The notes under the pieces: model-generated
Databases searched by the model: none
Seen by the model: the letters and a program-made list of their open reading frames with translations, nothing else
What the model was told of the DNA's origin: nothing
In this document: one piece after another, positions 17,065 through 25,668 of the stretch
How the letters are laid out: each line of letters begins with the position of its first letter
Numbering within the stretch: position 1 is the first letter of the stretch
Source: CAZOEL01 sp964578835
GTDB taxonomy: Bacteria; Desulfobacterota; Syntrophobacteria; Syntrophobacterales; Syntrophobacteraceae
Direction of reading: 5' to 3'
Assembly (NCBI GenBank): GCA_964578835.1
Contig: CAZOEL010000043.1
Coordinates: 1-57,781, forward strand
DNA length: 57,781 nucleotides
Program-made: the position numbers and the translations under genes

Positions 17065-17095
17065 AACATAAACTGTGAAGCGGTAGACGGGTCAA
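17065..17095 (-). promoter_or_regulatory. Candidate MerR-regulated promoter with 19-bp spacer
   Basis: On the minus strand TTGACC (17090-17095) is followed by exactly 19 bases and then TATGTT (17065-17070). A 19-bp spacer is the hallmark of promoters that MerR proteins activate by untwisting DNA. It sits 56 bases before the start of the 61-residue gene, so autoregulation of the operon is the simple reading. A clear dyad inside the spacer was not found. The rest of the 319-base gap (17009-17327) shows nothing else. Confidence 0.5.
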
Positions 17096-17327
17096 GAGTG
17101 AAAGCCGAGAAAATTTGCTTTTGTCATGTGGGCGAACGCGGCAAGCTTCATCCCTTGACTTTCAAGTCCTGCGAGAGTTATCAAAGCGGCAGCAGATGCG
17201 GCGAGGCGAGTTGCTGGAGAGTCGATTGCTCCTTCGCGGGCTAGCCTCAAAAGAGCGGCCGCTTCATTCTTTTCCCGCCCGGCTTCCTTGCTGAATGGCC
17301 AGGGCTCAGACAAAAGAAGGACGATAT

Positions 17328-18050
17328 ATGGCTATCAAACAACCTCAGTGCGCCTTGTGTCCCTACGAATGGTCAGAGCGGCTCTGTCGGATCGAAGGGG
17401 GCAAAGCCCCAAGAAATTGTCCCACTGCGCGTCATCAGGACTTCGTTAGACAGTCCATCGATGAGCTCCATTCCGAATCGGTCTGTGAATTCGCTCGCCA
17501 GGCGTCTATCCAGGAAGCGGAAGCTTATGCCGACAAAGACAAGGGCTATGAGTCCTTACGTCCGATAAAGCCCAGAATCCTGGAGGTGATCGAGTTTGCC
17601 AAGAAAATGAGCTATGAGCGCGTTGCCCTGATTTTTTGCATTGGATTGCGCAAGGAGGCTTTCGTTGTCCACAAGATTTTCGAAAGCCATGGGCTCGATG
17701 TGATCTCCATTGCCTGCAAGGTGGGACGCGCTCCCAAGGAAGCGTTGGGGCTCACCGATGAACAGAAGTTGGTCCCGGGCAATTTTGAGTCCATGTGCAA
17801 CCCGATCCTTCAAGCGGGGCTCGCCAACCATTACGAGTCTCAGTTCAACATACTTCTGGGATTGTGCGTGGGACATGATTCCCTCTTTTTCAAATATGCC
17901 GAGGCTCCCTGCACGGTCCTTGCGGTCAAGGACCGACTGCTGGCGCACAATCCTCTGGGCGCAATCTATCAGTGTGAGAGCTATTACCGGCATCTCCAGG
18001 GTCCTGTTCAGGAGGAGACATCCGAGAGCGGCGACAGAGAGAAGTCATGA
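17328..18050 (+). CDS. DUF1847 family cysteine-rich protein
   Basis: About 240 residues of a conserved anaerobe family known only as DUF1847. The N-terminus carries CALCPYEWSERLC and a further Cys (PRNCPTARH), probably a metal site. Additional Cys/His positions are FCIGLRKEA, CKVG, MCNPILQA and LCVGHDSLFF. The family has no assigned reaction, so a metal- or cluster-dependent role is inference. ATG 17328 (MAIKQPQCALC) is chosen over 17295 because AAGGA lies eight bases before it. The last four bases overlap the HD-domain gene, implying coupled translation. Confidence 0.85.
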   Translation: MAIKQPQCALCPYEWSERLCRIEGGKAPRNCPTARHQDFVRQSIDELHSESVCEFARQASIQEAEAYADKDKGYESLRPIKPRILEVIEFAKKMSYERVALIFCIGLRKEAFVVHKIFESHGLDVISIACKVGRAPKEALGLTDEQKLVPGNFESMCNPILQAGLANHYESQFNILLGLCVGHDSLFFKYAEAPCTVLAVKDRLLAHNPLGAIYQCESYYRHLQGPVQEETSESGDREKS

Positions 18051-18823
18051 ACGCTTATATCGACTGGCTTCAAAGCTTTGCTCGAGGATTCATGCGGGGG
18101 AGCCTGGAAGACCAGAAGAATATCGCCATAAAGATCGACCATTCCCTGAGAGTTTTGGACAATGCCGGAAGAATCGCCGAATCCATAGGCCTGGAGCCGC
18201 AGTTGGCCATGCTCTCCCGCTTGGCTGCGCTCTTCCATGATGTCGGCCGCTTTCCGCAATATGCCAGGTTTCGCACCTTCAATGACCGGATCTCAGCCAA
18301 TCATGCCCGGCTGAGCGTCGATGTCCTGAGGGAGTCGAGCATCTTGTTCGATTTGGCCCCTGAGCGCCGCCGCCTGGTGCTGGGGGCCATCTTCCTGCAC
18401 AACCGGAGAAATATTCCACCAGGTCTTGCGCCGAATCTGGACCTGATGGCGAGAATCATCCGGGATGCGGACAAGCTCGACATTTTTCCCGTGCTTCTTT
18501 CCCACCTGGAGCCGGGATCTCCTCAGAACGGCGTGGTTACGCTCCACCTGAAGCCCCATCCTATTGCGTACACGAGGACGATCCTTGACGATCTTCGGTC
18601 AAAAAAGATGGGAAAGTACGACGAGATGGTCTGGCTCAACGACCTCAAGCTGCTCCTGTGCAGCTGGGTTTATGATCTCAATTTTCCTTTGAGCCGCCGG
18701 ATGCTTCTGGAGCTTGGATATATCGAAAGGCTCTTTGACCTGCTGCCCCAAAGCCCGGAAATCTTCGCATTGAGAAGACAGCTCAAGGAGGATTTGACAG
18801 ATAATTCAGCCATCTCTCCTTGA
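18047..18823 (+). CDS. HD-domain phosphohydrolase-like protein
   Basis: 258 residues with an HD metal-dependent phosphohydrolase core: an early KIDHSLRVLDNAGRIAE (first His), then LAALFHDVGRFPQYARFRTF (the HD pair), then LGAIFLHNRR and IIRDADKLDIFPVL supplying later ligands. This pattern is that of small HD proteins acting on nucleotides or phosphate esters; the substrate is unknown. It is translationally coupled to the DUF1847 gene (ATGA overlap), and the pair probably works together. Nothing resembling an HD-GYP cyclic-di-GMP signature is present. Confidence 0.87.
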   Translation: MNAYIDWLQSFARGFMRGSLEDQKNIAIKIDHSLRVLDNAGRIAESIGLEPQLAMLSRLAALFHDVGRFPQYARFRTFNDRISANHARLSVDVLRESSILFDLAPERRRLVLGAIFLHNRRNIPPGLAPNLDLMARIIRDADKLDIFPVLLSHLEPGSPQNGVVTLHLKPHPIAYTRTILDDLRSKKMGKYDEMVWLNDLKLLLCSWVYDLNFPLSRRMLLELGYIERLFDLLPQSPEIFALRRQLKEDLTDNSAISP

Positions 18824-18833
18824 CCCACCTCCT

Positions 18834-19085
18834 TCAGTTGGTTGTGTGCTTCTGTCTGTCCTCATACTTGTCTTTGAAAATGGGGCAAAACTTCAGCAGA
18901 ATTTCATCCGCCAGCCACTGAAAGACGGTTCTCCCGTCTTCCAGCTCTTCGAGATTCCCAATACTGCCTAAAATATCATCATAAATGGCCTTCGCACGCT
19001 CCTCCGGCATCCCGCCGGCCATTGCCGGCTCGAGGATTGCTCGAAGCAGCACCGCTATTTCTTCCGAACCCGGTAAATTCGCCAC
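18834..19085 (-). CDS. Small protein of unknown function
   Basis: 83 residues, acidic, with predicted helices (EEIAVLLRAILEPAMAGGM, RAKAIYDDILGSIGNLEEL). It has no recognised motif, signal peptide or membrane helix. The GTG start has GGGAG five bases upstream, which supports translation. It lies 19 bases after the flavin-type oxidase gene on the same strand, so they are probably one operon, and it ends against the convergent HD gene with ten bases between. Confidence 0.6.
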   Translation of the reverse strand: MANLPGSEEIAVLLRAILEPAMAGGMPEERAKAIYDDILGSIGNLEELEDGRTVFQWLADEILLKFCPIFKDKYEDRQKHTTN

Positions 19086-19104
19086 AACATCTCCCTGTGA
19101 TAGT

Positions 19105-19548
19105 TCATCCTTGTTTTTGGATTTCCATGAAACGCGCCTGAGTCGGTCCTTCGAGGAGAAGGAAGGATTCCACCTCTATGGCGATGACCTCCGCATCCGG
19201 TCGCAGGAGGAGGTCTTCGAGATGAGGGTGGGCCTGCCTGATTCGGGTGAGGATCGAATCCTTCTCCGATTTGCCGGTAAGAATAGAGGCGGTTCCGGAA
19301 ACAGTCAAAGCCTTGATGCTCCCGGCTTTGTCTCCATCGTTCATCCTTGTATCCACAAGGAAGCTCACTCGAGGGTTTTGCACGATATTTCGGTACTTGC
19401 GCGATGAGCTGAGAGTCGCTGTGTAGACGGTTTCAGCCTGCTCGTTCGTCACATAAGTCATGAGCGAGCTATGAGGCGTGTTGTCCGAGCAGGTAGCCAG
19501 GACGCACATTGAGCTCTCCCTAAGGAGCGTCTTCATCTTGTCGAGCAT
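19105..19548 (-). CDS. Pyridoxamine 5'-phosphate oxidase-like flavin-binding protein
   Basis: 147 residues with the split-barrel of the PPOX/FMN-binding superfamily. The N-terminus MLDKMKTLLRESSMCVLAT is followed by the strand pair PHSSLMTYV and TVYTATLSSSRKYRNIVQNP, where the Arg-Lys contacts the flavin phosphate, and by VSFLVDTR. Such proteins bind FMN, F420 or haem; here FMN is the default expectation. AAAGGAG precedes the ATG. It is followed by the 83-residue gene. The substrate is unknown. Confidence 0.85.
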   Translation of the reverse strand: MLDKMKTLLRESSMCVLATCSDNTPHSSLMTYVTNEQAETVYTATLSSSRKYRNIVQNPRVSFLVDTRMNDGDKAGSIKALTVSGTASILTGKSEKDSILTRIRQAHPHLEDLLLRPDAEVIAIEVESFLLLEGPTQARFMEIQKQG

Positions 19549-19629
19549 TTTCGCTCTCCTTTCTCAACATTATTGGTATAGGGCTTCCGCGCCCGTCGGC
19601 GAGGCGTCGTATGAATACAATTCAGGATC

Positions 19630-20463
19630 TCAACCGGAAATTCTCTTGGATTCCCTCTGCAGCAGCAGGTCCAACAGGAAGATGCTCTTGGGCTTGCGCG
19701 GGTCTACAAGAAGCGTTACCGGTCGAGCTGACTCATGCAATGACTTTAGCCAATCCTTTTCGCCTTTTTGCCCATTTATGTTCGTTTTGGATTTGAGCTC
19801 CACGCCGTCCACATTGTATCGCACTTCCACGATGATCGATCCTTTTGGGCCGGGCTTCACCTTTTCGATAACCGCCTCTGTGAGCTTTCCAAAGGTCAGT
19901 AGTCGCAACAGCCAGTTTCTTTTATAGCGGAGCAACCCGAGGGGGATAACGGCGCTGAAAATTCCTATGAACGGCATCGCGGCGAAAAGCGCCCAGGGCA
20001 TCGGGTTAAGATTGCAGCCCTCGATGCGGCTGATTTTCGGATCATCCGGGATGTATTCGATTTGAACTGACTGTCCGGCAGAGGCAACCGGATCTCCAGA
20101 GAAACAGACGCCTTTGACTGGCGGCGCATCCATTTTGCCGCCAACCGGCTTGAATTCGAAATCATAAATGTAAGTGATGGAGCCCTTTGAGCTCTTATTT
20201 GCCTCCACGTCGAGAACCTTGCCGGAGGTGAAAGTGGTTGGCCCCTTGAGGAGGCGCCATTCGCCCCTCATATCTGCAGTCTTGATCAGGATAGTCATCA
20301 TCATTCCCGTTGTGAGCAGCATTAGCGCCGGCAGCAGATAGAAGATCACGCGCACTATCTTTGGAAAGATGACGTCGAGAGCTTTGGTGAGCATTCCATC
20401 ATCCACCGTGCGCGGCGGAGATAGCTCAAAAAACCATTTCATGTTTTCAGGCGTCCAATCCAT
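19630..20463 (-). CDS. DUF3592-like membrane protein
   Basis: 277 residues with two hydrophobic spans (VIFYLLPALMLLTTGMMMTI near 38-60 and WALFAAMPFIGIFSAVIPLG near 158-180). Between them is a globular segment whose ending VQIEYIPDDPKISRIEG is typical of DUF3592 proteins (a Y-x-P-x-x-P turn). A second similar soluble segment follows the second helix (IIVEVRYNVDGVELKSK, VTLLVDPRKPKSIFLLD), so the DUF3592-like unit appears duplicated. GGAG lies seven bases before the ATG. It is a single gene with unknown function. Confidence 0.7.
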   Translation of the reverse strand: MDWTPENMKWFFELSPPRTVDDGMLTKALDVIFPKIVRVIFYLLPALMLLTTGMMMTILIKTADMRGEWRLLKGPTTFTSGKVLDVEANKSSKGSITYIYDFEFKPVGGKMDAPPVKGVCFSGDPVASAGQSVQIEYIPDDPKISRIEGCNLNPMPWALFAAMPFIGIFSAVIPLGLLRYKRNWLLRLLTFGKLTEAVIEKVKPGPKGSIIVEVRYNVDGVELKSKTNINGQKGEKDWLKSLHESARPVTLLVDPRKPKSIFLLDLLLQRESKRISG

Positions 20464-20725
20464 CCGTCTTCTCCGTTAAGCAATTCGAAAGTTTGTGCTT
20501 CATCTCGGTCGTGATAGCTCCCCTCGCAGATAGAATATCACGAGCAAGGATGGAGAGGGACTTGAAAAATGGGCGTCCAAGAAGATGGTTTTGCTTATTT
20601 GCAGGATTACTGTAAATTGGCTTCCAGAGATCGGGCGAATGCCGGGTGTGGCGCAACGGCAGATCGGTCGGAGACTATTTGCGCGCGTATTGTGGAAGAG
20701 TTGATGAGCTCGTATCGGGGCAAAG

Positions 20726-22309
20726 ATGGTTATAAAGGGGTATTTGGCGTCCTTACTGAGAAAGCCCCAGCAATTGGGGTGGGCTGCCTTGATAACGGGG
20801 GCGAGCATACTTGTTTCTCGATTCATGGGATTGATTCGAGACAAGGTGATATCCTTTCTCTTCGGGGCCACGACGGAATCGGATCTCTATTTTGCCGCTT
20901 TTGTCATCCCGGATTTCATCAATTATCTTTTGGCGGGCGCCTATTTTTCCATCACTCTGATTCCTCTCATGAGCTTTTACTTCAAAGAGGATGAGGAGAA
21001 TGGATGGCGTTTCTTTTCCACTGTCTTTACCTGGATAGCGCTGCTCATCACGACGTTGACCGCTCTCGCGATGATATTCGCTCCTCGTTTTGCGCTCGTT
21101 GCGGCTCCGGGGCTCGATGACGAAGCGCTGATCCGCCTGGCTTACTTTCTTCGAATTGTTCTACCGGCGCAAATATGCTTCCTCTTGGGATCGTGCTTCA
21201 CGTCCATTTTGTACCTGAGAAAGCAATTCCTCATTCCCGCGCTTGCCCTCCCTGTTTATAACCTGATGATCATCGCGGGCGGAATTTTGCTCCGGGAGAG
21301 AGGAATGGAGGGATTTTGCTGGGGAGTCCTGGCGGGAGCGTTCACGGGCAATTTCCTTATTCCCTGGTTGGCGCTGAAAAAAGGGGGAGGGCTCAAGCTC
21401 CGTTTTTCCCTGTATCACCCGGGGCTGAAGAAGTTTTTCCTCCTTGCCTTGCCCCTCATGATAGGCCAATCCGTGGTCGTACTGGACGAGCAGTTGGTGA
21501 GGATTTTCGGGTCGCTTGCGGGCGTCGGCGCCATAAGCAGGCTCAATTACGCGCGGCGCATCATGCTGGTTCCCGTAGGCGTCGTGGCGCAGGCTGCGGG
21601 CATGGCGTCTTATCCCTTCCTGGCCGACCTTGCGGCCAGAAAAGAGAGCGCTCAATTCCACAAGACTCTCAACAAAGCGCTGCAAAGCGTACTGGCTTTG
21701 CTCCTTCCGCTATCCCTGTGGATGATGATCGTAGCGGAGCCCACAGTGAGACTCATCTTCGAGCAGGGCCATTTCAGCGGAGAAGACGCCAATCAAACTG
21801 CGCTTCTGTTGCAGATCATGCTTGCAGCCGTCTTCTGCTGGGGCATTCAGCAAGTTTTGGGCCGCGGGTTTTATGCTTATCAGGATACGGTTACTCCTGC
21901 CGTCTTAGGGACAATCGCAACCGTGCTCTCGATTCCGGCGTATTATTGGCTCGCCGTTCGTTATCAGGAGGCGGGAATAGCTTTGGCGGGAGGGCTTTCT
22001 GTCGCTTTCTACACGCTGCTGCTGGCCTTGCGCTGGAGACGCAGCTTTGGGAAGGAGACATTTGCTGGTCTGGGAAAAGACTTTATAAAGATGACAACGC
22101 TTTCCTTGGCCGCCGGCATTCCCGCCTGGACTGCGGCCCGCTTTTGTCCGATCGACCAGCTGGAGCATCCCTATCTGGCTTCCCTGTTTGCCATAGCATC
22201 GAGCGGGCTCATCTTCGCATCGGTATTCTTCCTTCTTGCCATCGCTTTCAGGGTTTCGCTCCTGGAGCCTTTCATCGCCGGGATCAAGAACAAGAGAAGG
22301 AGAGCATGA
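20726..22309 (+). CDS. murJ: Lipid II flippase MurJ
   Basis: 527 residues with some 13-14 hydrophobic helices. It has the MurJ/MviN signature near the N-terminus (GASILVSRFMGLIRDKVISFLFG), the conserved DLYFAAFVIPDFI, and the loop FAPGL-like stretch IFAPRFALVAAPGL. LIFEQGHFSGEDANQTALLL is the typical seventh-helix region. It flips the peptidoglycan precursor lipid II across the inner membrane. The ribosome-binding site is weak (GGGG eight bases upstream). It stands alone between the DUF3592-like gene (divergent) and cooS (convergent, 62 bases away). Confidence 0.93.
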   Translation: MVIKGYLASLLRKPQQLGWAALITGASILVSRFMGLIRDKVISFLFGATTESDLYFAAFVIPDFINYLLAGAYFSITLIPLMSFYFKEDEENGWRFFSTVFTWIALLITTLTALAMIFAPRFALVAAPGLDDEALIRLAYFLRIVLPAQICFLLGSCFTSILYLRKQFLIPALALPVYNLMIIAGGILLRERGMEGFCWGVLAGAFTGNFLIPWLALKKGGGLKLRFSLYHPGLKKFFLLALPLMIGQSVVVLDEQLVRIFGSLAGVGAISRLNYARRIMLVPVGVVAQAAGMASYPFLADLAARKESAQFHKTLNKALQSVLALLLPLSLWMMIVAEPTVRLIFEQGHFSGEDANQTALLLQIMLAAVFCWGIQQVLGRGFYAYQDTVTPAVLGTIATVLSIPAYYWLAVRYQEAGIALAGGLSVAFYTLLLALRWRRSFGKETFAGLGKDFIKMTTLSLAAGIPAWTAARFCPIDQLEHPYLASLFAIASSGLIFASVFFLLAIAFRVSLLEPFIAGIKNKRRRA

Positions 22310-22371
22310 CGGGAGCCTGCTTTCTCCTTCTCCATATCATCGGCTGCTCAACCGGTCGTGTTGATTATCGA

Positions 22372-24261
22372 TCATGTGTTCGCGGGAAGACCTAGCGCGG
22401 CTCGCTTCTTTTCTATATGAGCGCAGATCAGCTGCGCAGCCAGCTCCGGATCGGGCTGGACGGCGAAAGTCGCGCCAACGATTTTATCGAGTCCTTCCGT
22501 CGCAAGGCTGACGATGTTTTTGCTGCCGAGAATCGGAGGCGTAGGGCCCAAGACCGTGTAGATTCCGGAAGCCACAGCGTAGCTGGCGATGGTTGCGGCC
22601 TTCTCCGAATACCATTCGGGCGCGGCTGCGGCCAAAGGCAGATCGGATATGTCCGCGCCCAGGGCGTTGGCAAGAGCGGCGGCGAGGACGAGTATGCGCA
22701 CATTGTCCACGCAGCTTCCCACGTGGAGCACTGGCGGGATGCCCAAAGCGCCGCAAATTTCTTTGAGCCCCGGTCCGGCGTCTTTTGCGGCCTCGGGCGT
22801 CTTGAGCCCCGCTTTGGCATGAGCTATCGCGGCGCAACCGGTGTCCAGGACCAGGATATCGTTGGCGATGAGGCGTCTGGTCAACGCCACGTGTCCATGG
22901 TCGTGACGGATCTTCGGGTTGTTGCACCCCACAACGCCGACTGCTCCTCGGATCTTTCCGGCCTTGATCGCCTCGATGAGAGGATCGGGCGTTCCGCCAA
23001 GCGCTGAGAGAATGGCCTCGATGCTGAATCCGGACATCATCCGAACCGGCCCCGAAGGAATGTATACTTTTTCAGGCGTTCTTCGGCCGTAGTTTTCCAC
23101 CGCTTCTTTCACGAGGGCTCTAGCCAGTTCTCGGGCGTTTTCCGGCCGGAATTCCCTGTGCTCCATCATCGGGAATTTGGCCTTGTCGCTCGTGGAAATC
23201 ATCTTTGTGTGATAGCAGGAGGCCATTTGCCCAAGGGAAGGCATGATGCACTGATAGTCCACCAGCATCATCTCGACGGCGCCTGTCATCAGGGCCAGCT
23301 CGCTCATGAGGTGATTGCCCGCCATGGCGACTCCACGACGCATGAGAAGCTCATTGCCGGTGCAGCAAAGCCCTGCGAGGTTAATCCCCTTTGCTCCGAC
23401 CGAGCGAGCCATTTCGATCAGATCCCGGTCCTGCGCAGCCTGCGAAATCATCTCGGATACTACCGGATTGTGGCCATGGAGCAGGATGTTCACCTGATCT
23501 TCTTTGAGAACCCCTAGGCCGGCGGTGGATTCTCTCGGGGTGGGAGTGCCGAAGAGAATGTCTGAGACTTCCGTCGCGATCATGGAGCCTCCCCAGCCGT
23601 CCGAAAGCGCGCTCCGGAATCCGTGCAAAAGGATGCTCACCCAGTCGTTGTCGACCCCCATGTGAGTGCGGTGCATCATTTCAGCGGTCTCACGGTCGAC
23701 GCCTCGCGGCGTAATGCCAAGCTTATTCCAGATTTCGCGTCTCTTTTCAGGGGCTCTGGCCACCATCGTCAGGGATTTTTTTCGGGTTCCGAATTCCTCT
23801 TCCAACGCGTAAGCCACATCTATGGCGAGCTCCCGGGGCGATTTGGCGTCCGTGGCGACGCCAAATTCCTCAGCCAGCCGCCTCAGCTTTTGCTCTTCTC
23901 GTATCTCATAGCCCGGCGCCTTTCCTTCTCCCACATTGCGGAGCACCTCTACGAGATCGCGACCGTGATCGGAGTGCGAAGCCGCTCCGGAGGCGATCAT
24001 GCGTCCGAAATTGCGAGCAACTATGATGTCGGCGTCCGCACCGCAGACGCCCCTCTGAGGTCCCTCGCCAAAAGGGTCGATGCGGCATGGTCCCATCACG
24101 CAGTTGCGGCAACTGAGGCCGAGCTCGCAAAAACCGCACTGGGGCTGCTGGGCGTCATGCCGGTCCCACACGGTTTCCACCTGCTCGCGCTCCGCTTTGC
24201 GAAGCATCAATTGGCCATCTTCCGTAATGGTTCGGTTCTTATTCTCTTCTAAAACAGACAT
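22372..24261 (-). CDS. cooS: Anaerobic Ni-Fe carbon monoxide dehydrogenase catalytic subunit
   Basis: 629 residues, full length for CooS. The D/B-cluster cysteines are in CGFCELGLSCRNCVMGPCR. Candidate C-cluster ligands are all visible in order: His in LLHGHNP, Cys in GLCCTGNE, VDYQCIMPS, VVGCNNPK, DTGCAAIAH and GSCVDNVR. It oxidises CO or reduces CO2 with ferredoxin at the Ni-Fe-S centre. AGGAG lies seven bases before the ATG. No acsB, cooC or cooF is adjacent; the nearest candidate electron carrier is the CooF-like gene at 32181. It could act alone for CO oxidation or supply a Wood-Ljungdahl enzyme encoded elsewhere. Confidence 0.97.
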   Translation of the reverse strand: MSVLEENKNRTITEDGQLMLRKAEREQVETVWDRHDAQQPQCGFCELGLSCRNCVMGPCRIDPFGEGPQRGVCGADADIIVARNFGRMIASGAASHSDHGRDLVEVLRNVGEGKAPGYEIREEQKLRRLAEEFGVATDAKSPRELAIDVAYALEEEFGTRKKSLTMVARAPEKRREIWNKLGITPRGVDRETAEMMHRTHMGVDNDWVSILLHGFRSALSDGWGGSMIATEVSDILFGTPTPRESTAGLGVLKEDQVNILLHGHNPVVSEMISQAAQDRDLIEMARSVGAKGINLAGLCCTGNELLMRRGVAMAGNHLMSELALMTGAVEMMLVDYQCIMPSLGQMASCYHTKMISTSDKAKFPMMEHREFRPENARELARALVKEAVENYGRRTPEKVYIPSGPVRMMSGFSIEAILSALGGTPDPLIEAIKAGKIRGAVGVVGCNNPKIRHDHGHVALTRRLIANDILVLDTGCAAIAHAKAGLKTPEAAKDAGPGLKEICGALGIPPVLHVGSCVDNVRILVLAAALANALGADISDLPLAAAAPEWYSEKAATIASYAVASGIYTVLGPTPPILGSKNIVSLATEGLDKIVGATFAVQPDPELAAQLICAHIEKKRAALGLPANT

Positions 24262-24459
24262 GGGCGTTCTCCTGTAAGGCCGTTTTCATCTTTTACTTTC
24301 TTCCAAAAGCCAGCTAGGATTATGCGTCTCCAATTGCTTCCCTTCTGTAGAAAATTGCTGCGAGATCTTTATTCATGTCGGATGCGCATGAGCGGATGCA
24401 TGGCTTGTGCTGAGCGAGGTTCATTGGTGATCTCGCATGATCTTTAGGAGCGGTTTTGG

Positions 24460-25083
24460 ATGAAAAAGCTTCCAATCATCGTTGAGAACGAAATAATTAT
24501 ATACTCCCCGGAGGATAAATCGCGCAAGGCGAAATCAAGGATGCTGGGCGCCAGGCATCGGGATTTTATCCTTATAGAAGAACCCGTTTTTCGAATAAAC
24601 GAGAGGATATCTTTTCCTCTTGAAGGCGAAGTCGTTTGCTCCTTCATGCATGAGGGTGATCGATACGTCTTTAGGAGTAAAATCAGAAAAGCCTTATCTG
24701 ATGGGGTGGTCGCTATAGAATACCCGAACGAGTACAAAGCGGAAAAAATAAGAAACAGCCATCGAATCCGCGTGAACTTGGAAGCGAAATTCTATCTCGC
24801 CTACCTGAAAGAAACAAAGAGCGCCATCGTAAAAGACCTCAGCGAAGGGGGCTGCTGCGTGGTCATTCCTGCCGTCTCGCCTTTGGCGCCGGATTTGTCT
24901 TGCGTCCTGGACTTCACCTTGCCCGATAAGCAGGCCATCACGGGGCTGCGCGCAAAAATACGCACCATTCACTACTCGGCGTTGAAAAAGAACGTCGAGC
25001 TCGGAGTGCAGTTCACGGGGCCGCCGGAGCAAACGAGCAAGATTCTTTCCTTCTGCCGCTATTGCATGTTCTTCCGCGTCTGA
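24460..25083 (+). CDS. PilZ-domain protein with YcgR-like N-terminal domain
   Basis: 207 residues. The N-terminal half resembles the flagellar-brake (YcgR/PilZN) beta barrel. The C-terminal half is a PilZ domain with the cyclic-di-GMP signature: R-x3-R in RNSHRIRVN and D-L-S-E-G-G in VKDLSEGGC. It should bind cyclic-di-GMP and act on motility or surface behaviour. A divergent 198-base gap separates it from cooS. It has a long stand-alone leader and no obvious partner. Confidence 0.85.
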   Translation: MKKLPIIVENEIIIYSPEDKSRKAKSRMLGARHRDFILIEEPVFRINERISFPLEGEVVCSFMHEGDRYVFRSKIRKALSDGVVAIEYPNEYKAEKIRNSHRIRVNLEAKFYLAYLKETKSAIVKDLSEGGCCVVIPAVSPLAPDLSCVLDFTLPDKQAITGLRAKIRTIHYSALKKNVELGVQFTGPPEQTSKILSFCRYCMFFRV

Positions 25084-25312
25084 ATCAAGGGCTGGGCTTC
25101 CGCAATTTCCCATGGCTTACACCCACTTGTGCGAAATTAATTGCTTGCGGCTTTGCCCGGCTTATGCAAAATTGCACATTGGCTGGTCCTGCCGGTAGAT
25201 GTGGGCGTTAACGGCAGAGAGCAATGCTGTCAATTGCCAAAATCCGTTGATGCGGGTGGGACCGGGATAGTTTTCCTGGCGAAGCAACCAATTTCAAAAG
25301 GGAGAAGCTCAG

Positions 25313-25537
25313 ATGAAAAAGATGTGGATTCAATTGAAAGAGGGCTTGAACCGAGAGGACTTGAAACGTCAACTTGCCGAGATAGGCCGTGTAGAAGACG
25401 ATCCCGGAGACAGCAGGCGTATTGTCATAGCTTTTCACAACCAGTCCGAGAGCGGCATGCGCATGGCTGGATTTCGGCTCTCACAGGATTTCATAACGTA
25501 CTTCGAAGACTTCGACATGATGCGCGATAAGGATTAG
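25313..25537 (+). CDS. Small conserved-looking protein of unknown function
   Basis: 74 residues starting MKKMWIQLKEGLNREDLKRQ, with GGGAG eight bases before the ATG. It is charged and soluble, with an alpha/beta pattern (RIVIAFHNQ, FRLSQDFITYFED). No recognised domain is present. It lies upstream of the heat-shock operon but has its own ribosome-binding site and ends 52 bases before the hrcA promoter. Coding is supported by the ribosome-binding site and by protein-like composition only. Confidence 0.55.
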   Translation: MKKMWIQLKEGLNREDLKRQLAEIGRVEDDPGDSRRIVIAFHNQSESGMRMAGFRLSQDFITYFEDFDMMRDKD

Positions 25538-25589
25538 CCCCAGCCATCCTCCATTGCCTTTTCGTCATCGATAATCATCCCCAAAATAC

Positions 25590-25618
25590 TTGACAAAAAA
25601 GGGATTCATCACTACGTT
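25590..25618 (+). promoter_or_regulatory. Promoter of the hrcA-grpE-dnaK operon
   Basis: A perfect -35 TTGACA (25590-25595) is followed after 17 bases by TACGTT (25613-25618), which matches three of six -10 positions. The CIRCE operator starts four bases downstream, so HrcA bound there would block initiation. This is the classical arrangement for repressed heat-shock promoters. Confidence 0.7.
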
Positions 25619-25621
25619 AGG

Positions 25622-25648
25622 TTAGCACTCTACTTCATAGAGTGCTAA
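25622..25648 (+). promoter_or_regulatory. CIRCE operator
   Basis: TTAGCACTC-N9-GAGTGCTAA, a perfect match to the CIRCE consensus and the binding site of the HrcA repressor. It lies between the promoter and the hrcA start, so the repressor controls its own operon together with grpE and dnaK. Confidence 0.97.
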
Positions 25649-25668
25649 CAACGGCCGGAGGGATATCT

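Noticed and set aside
24380..24410. Possible sigma-54 site on the minus strand before cooS
   Set aside because: The -24 position reads AG rather than GG and the -12 half is ATGCA; it does not meet the standard used for 45414.
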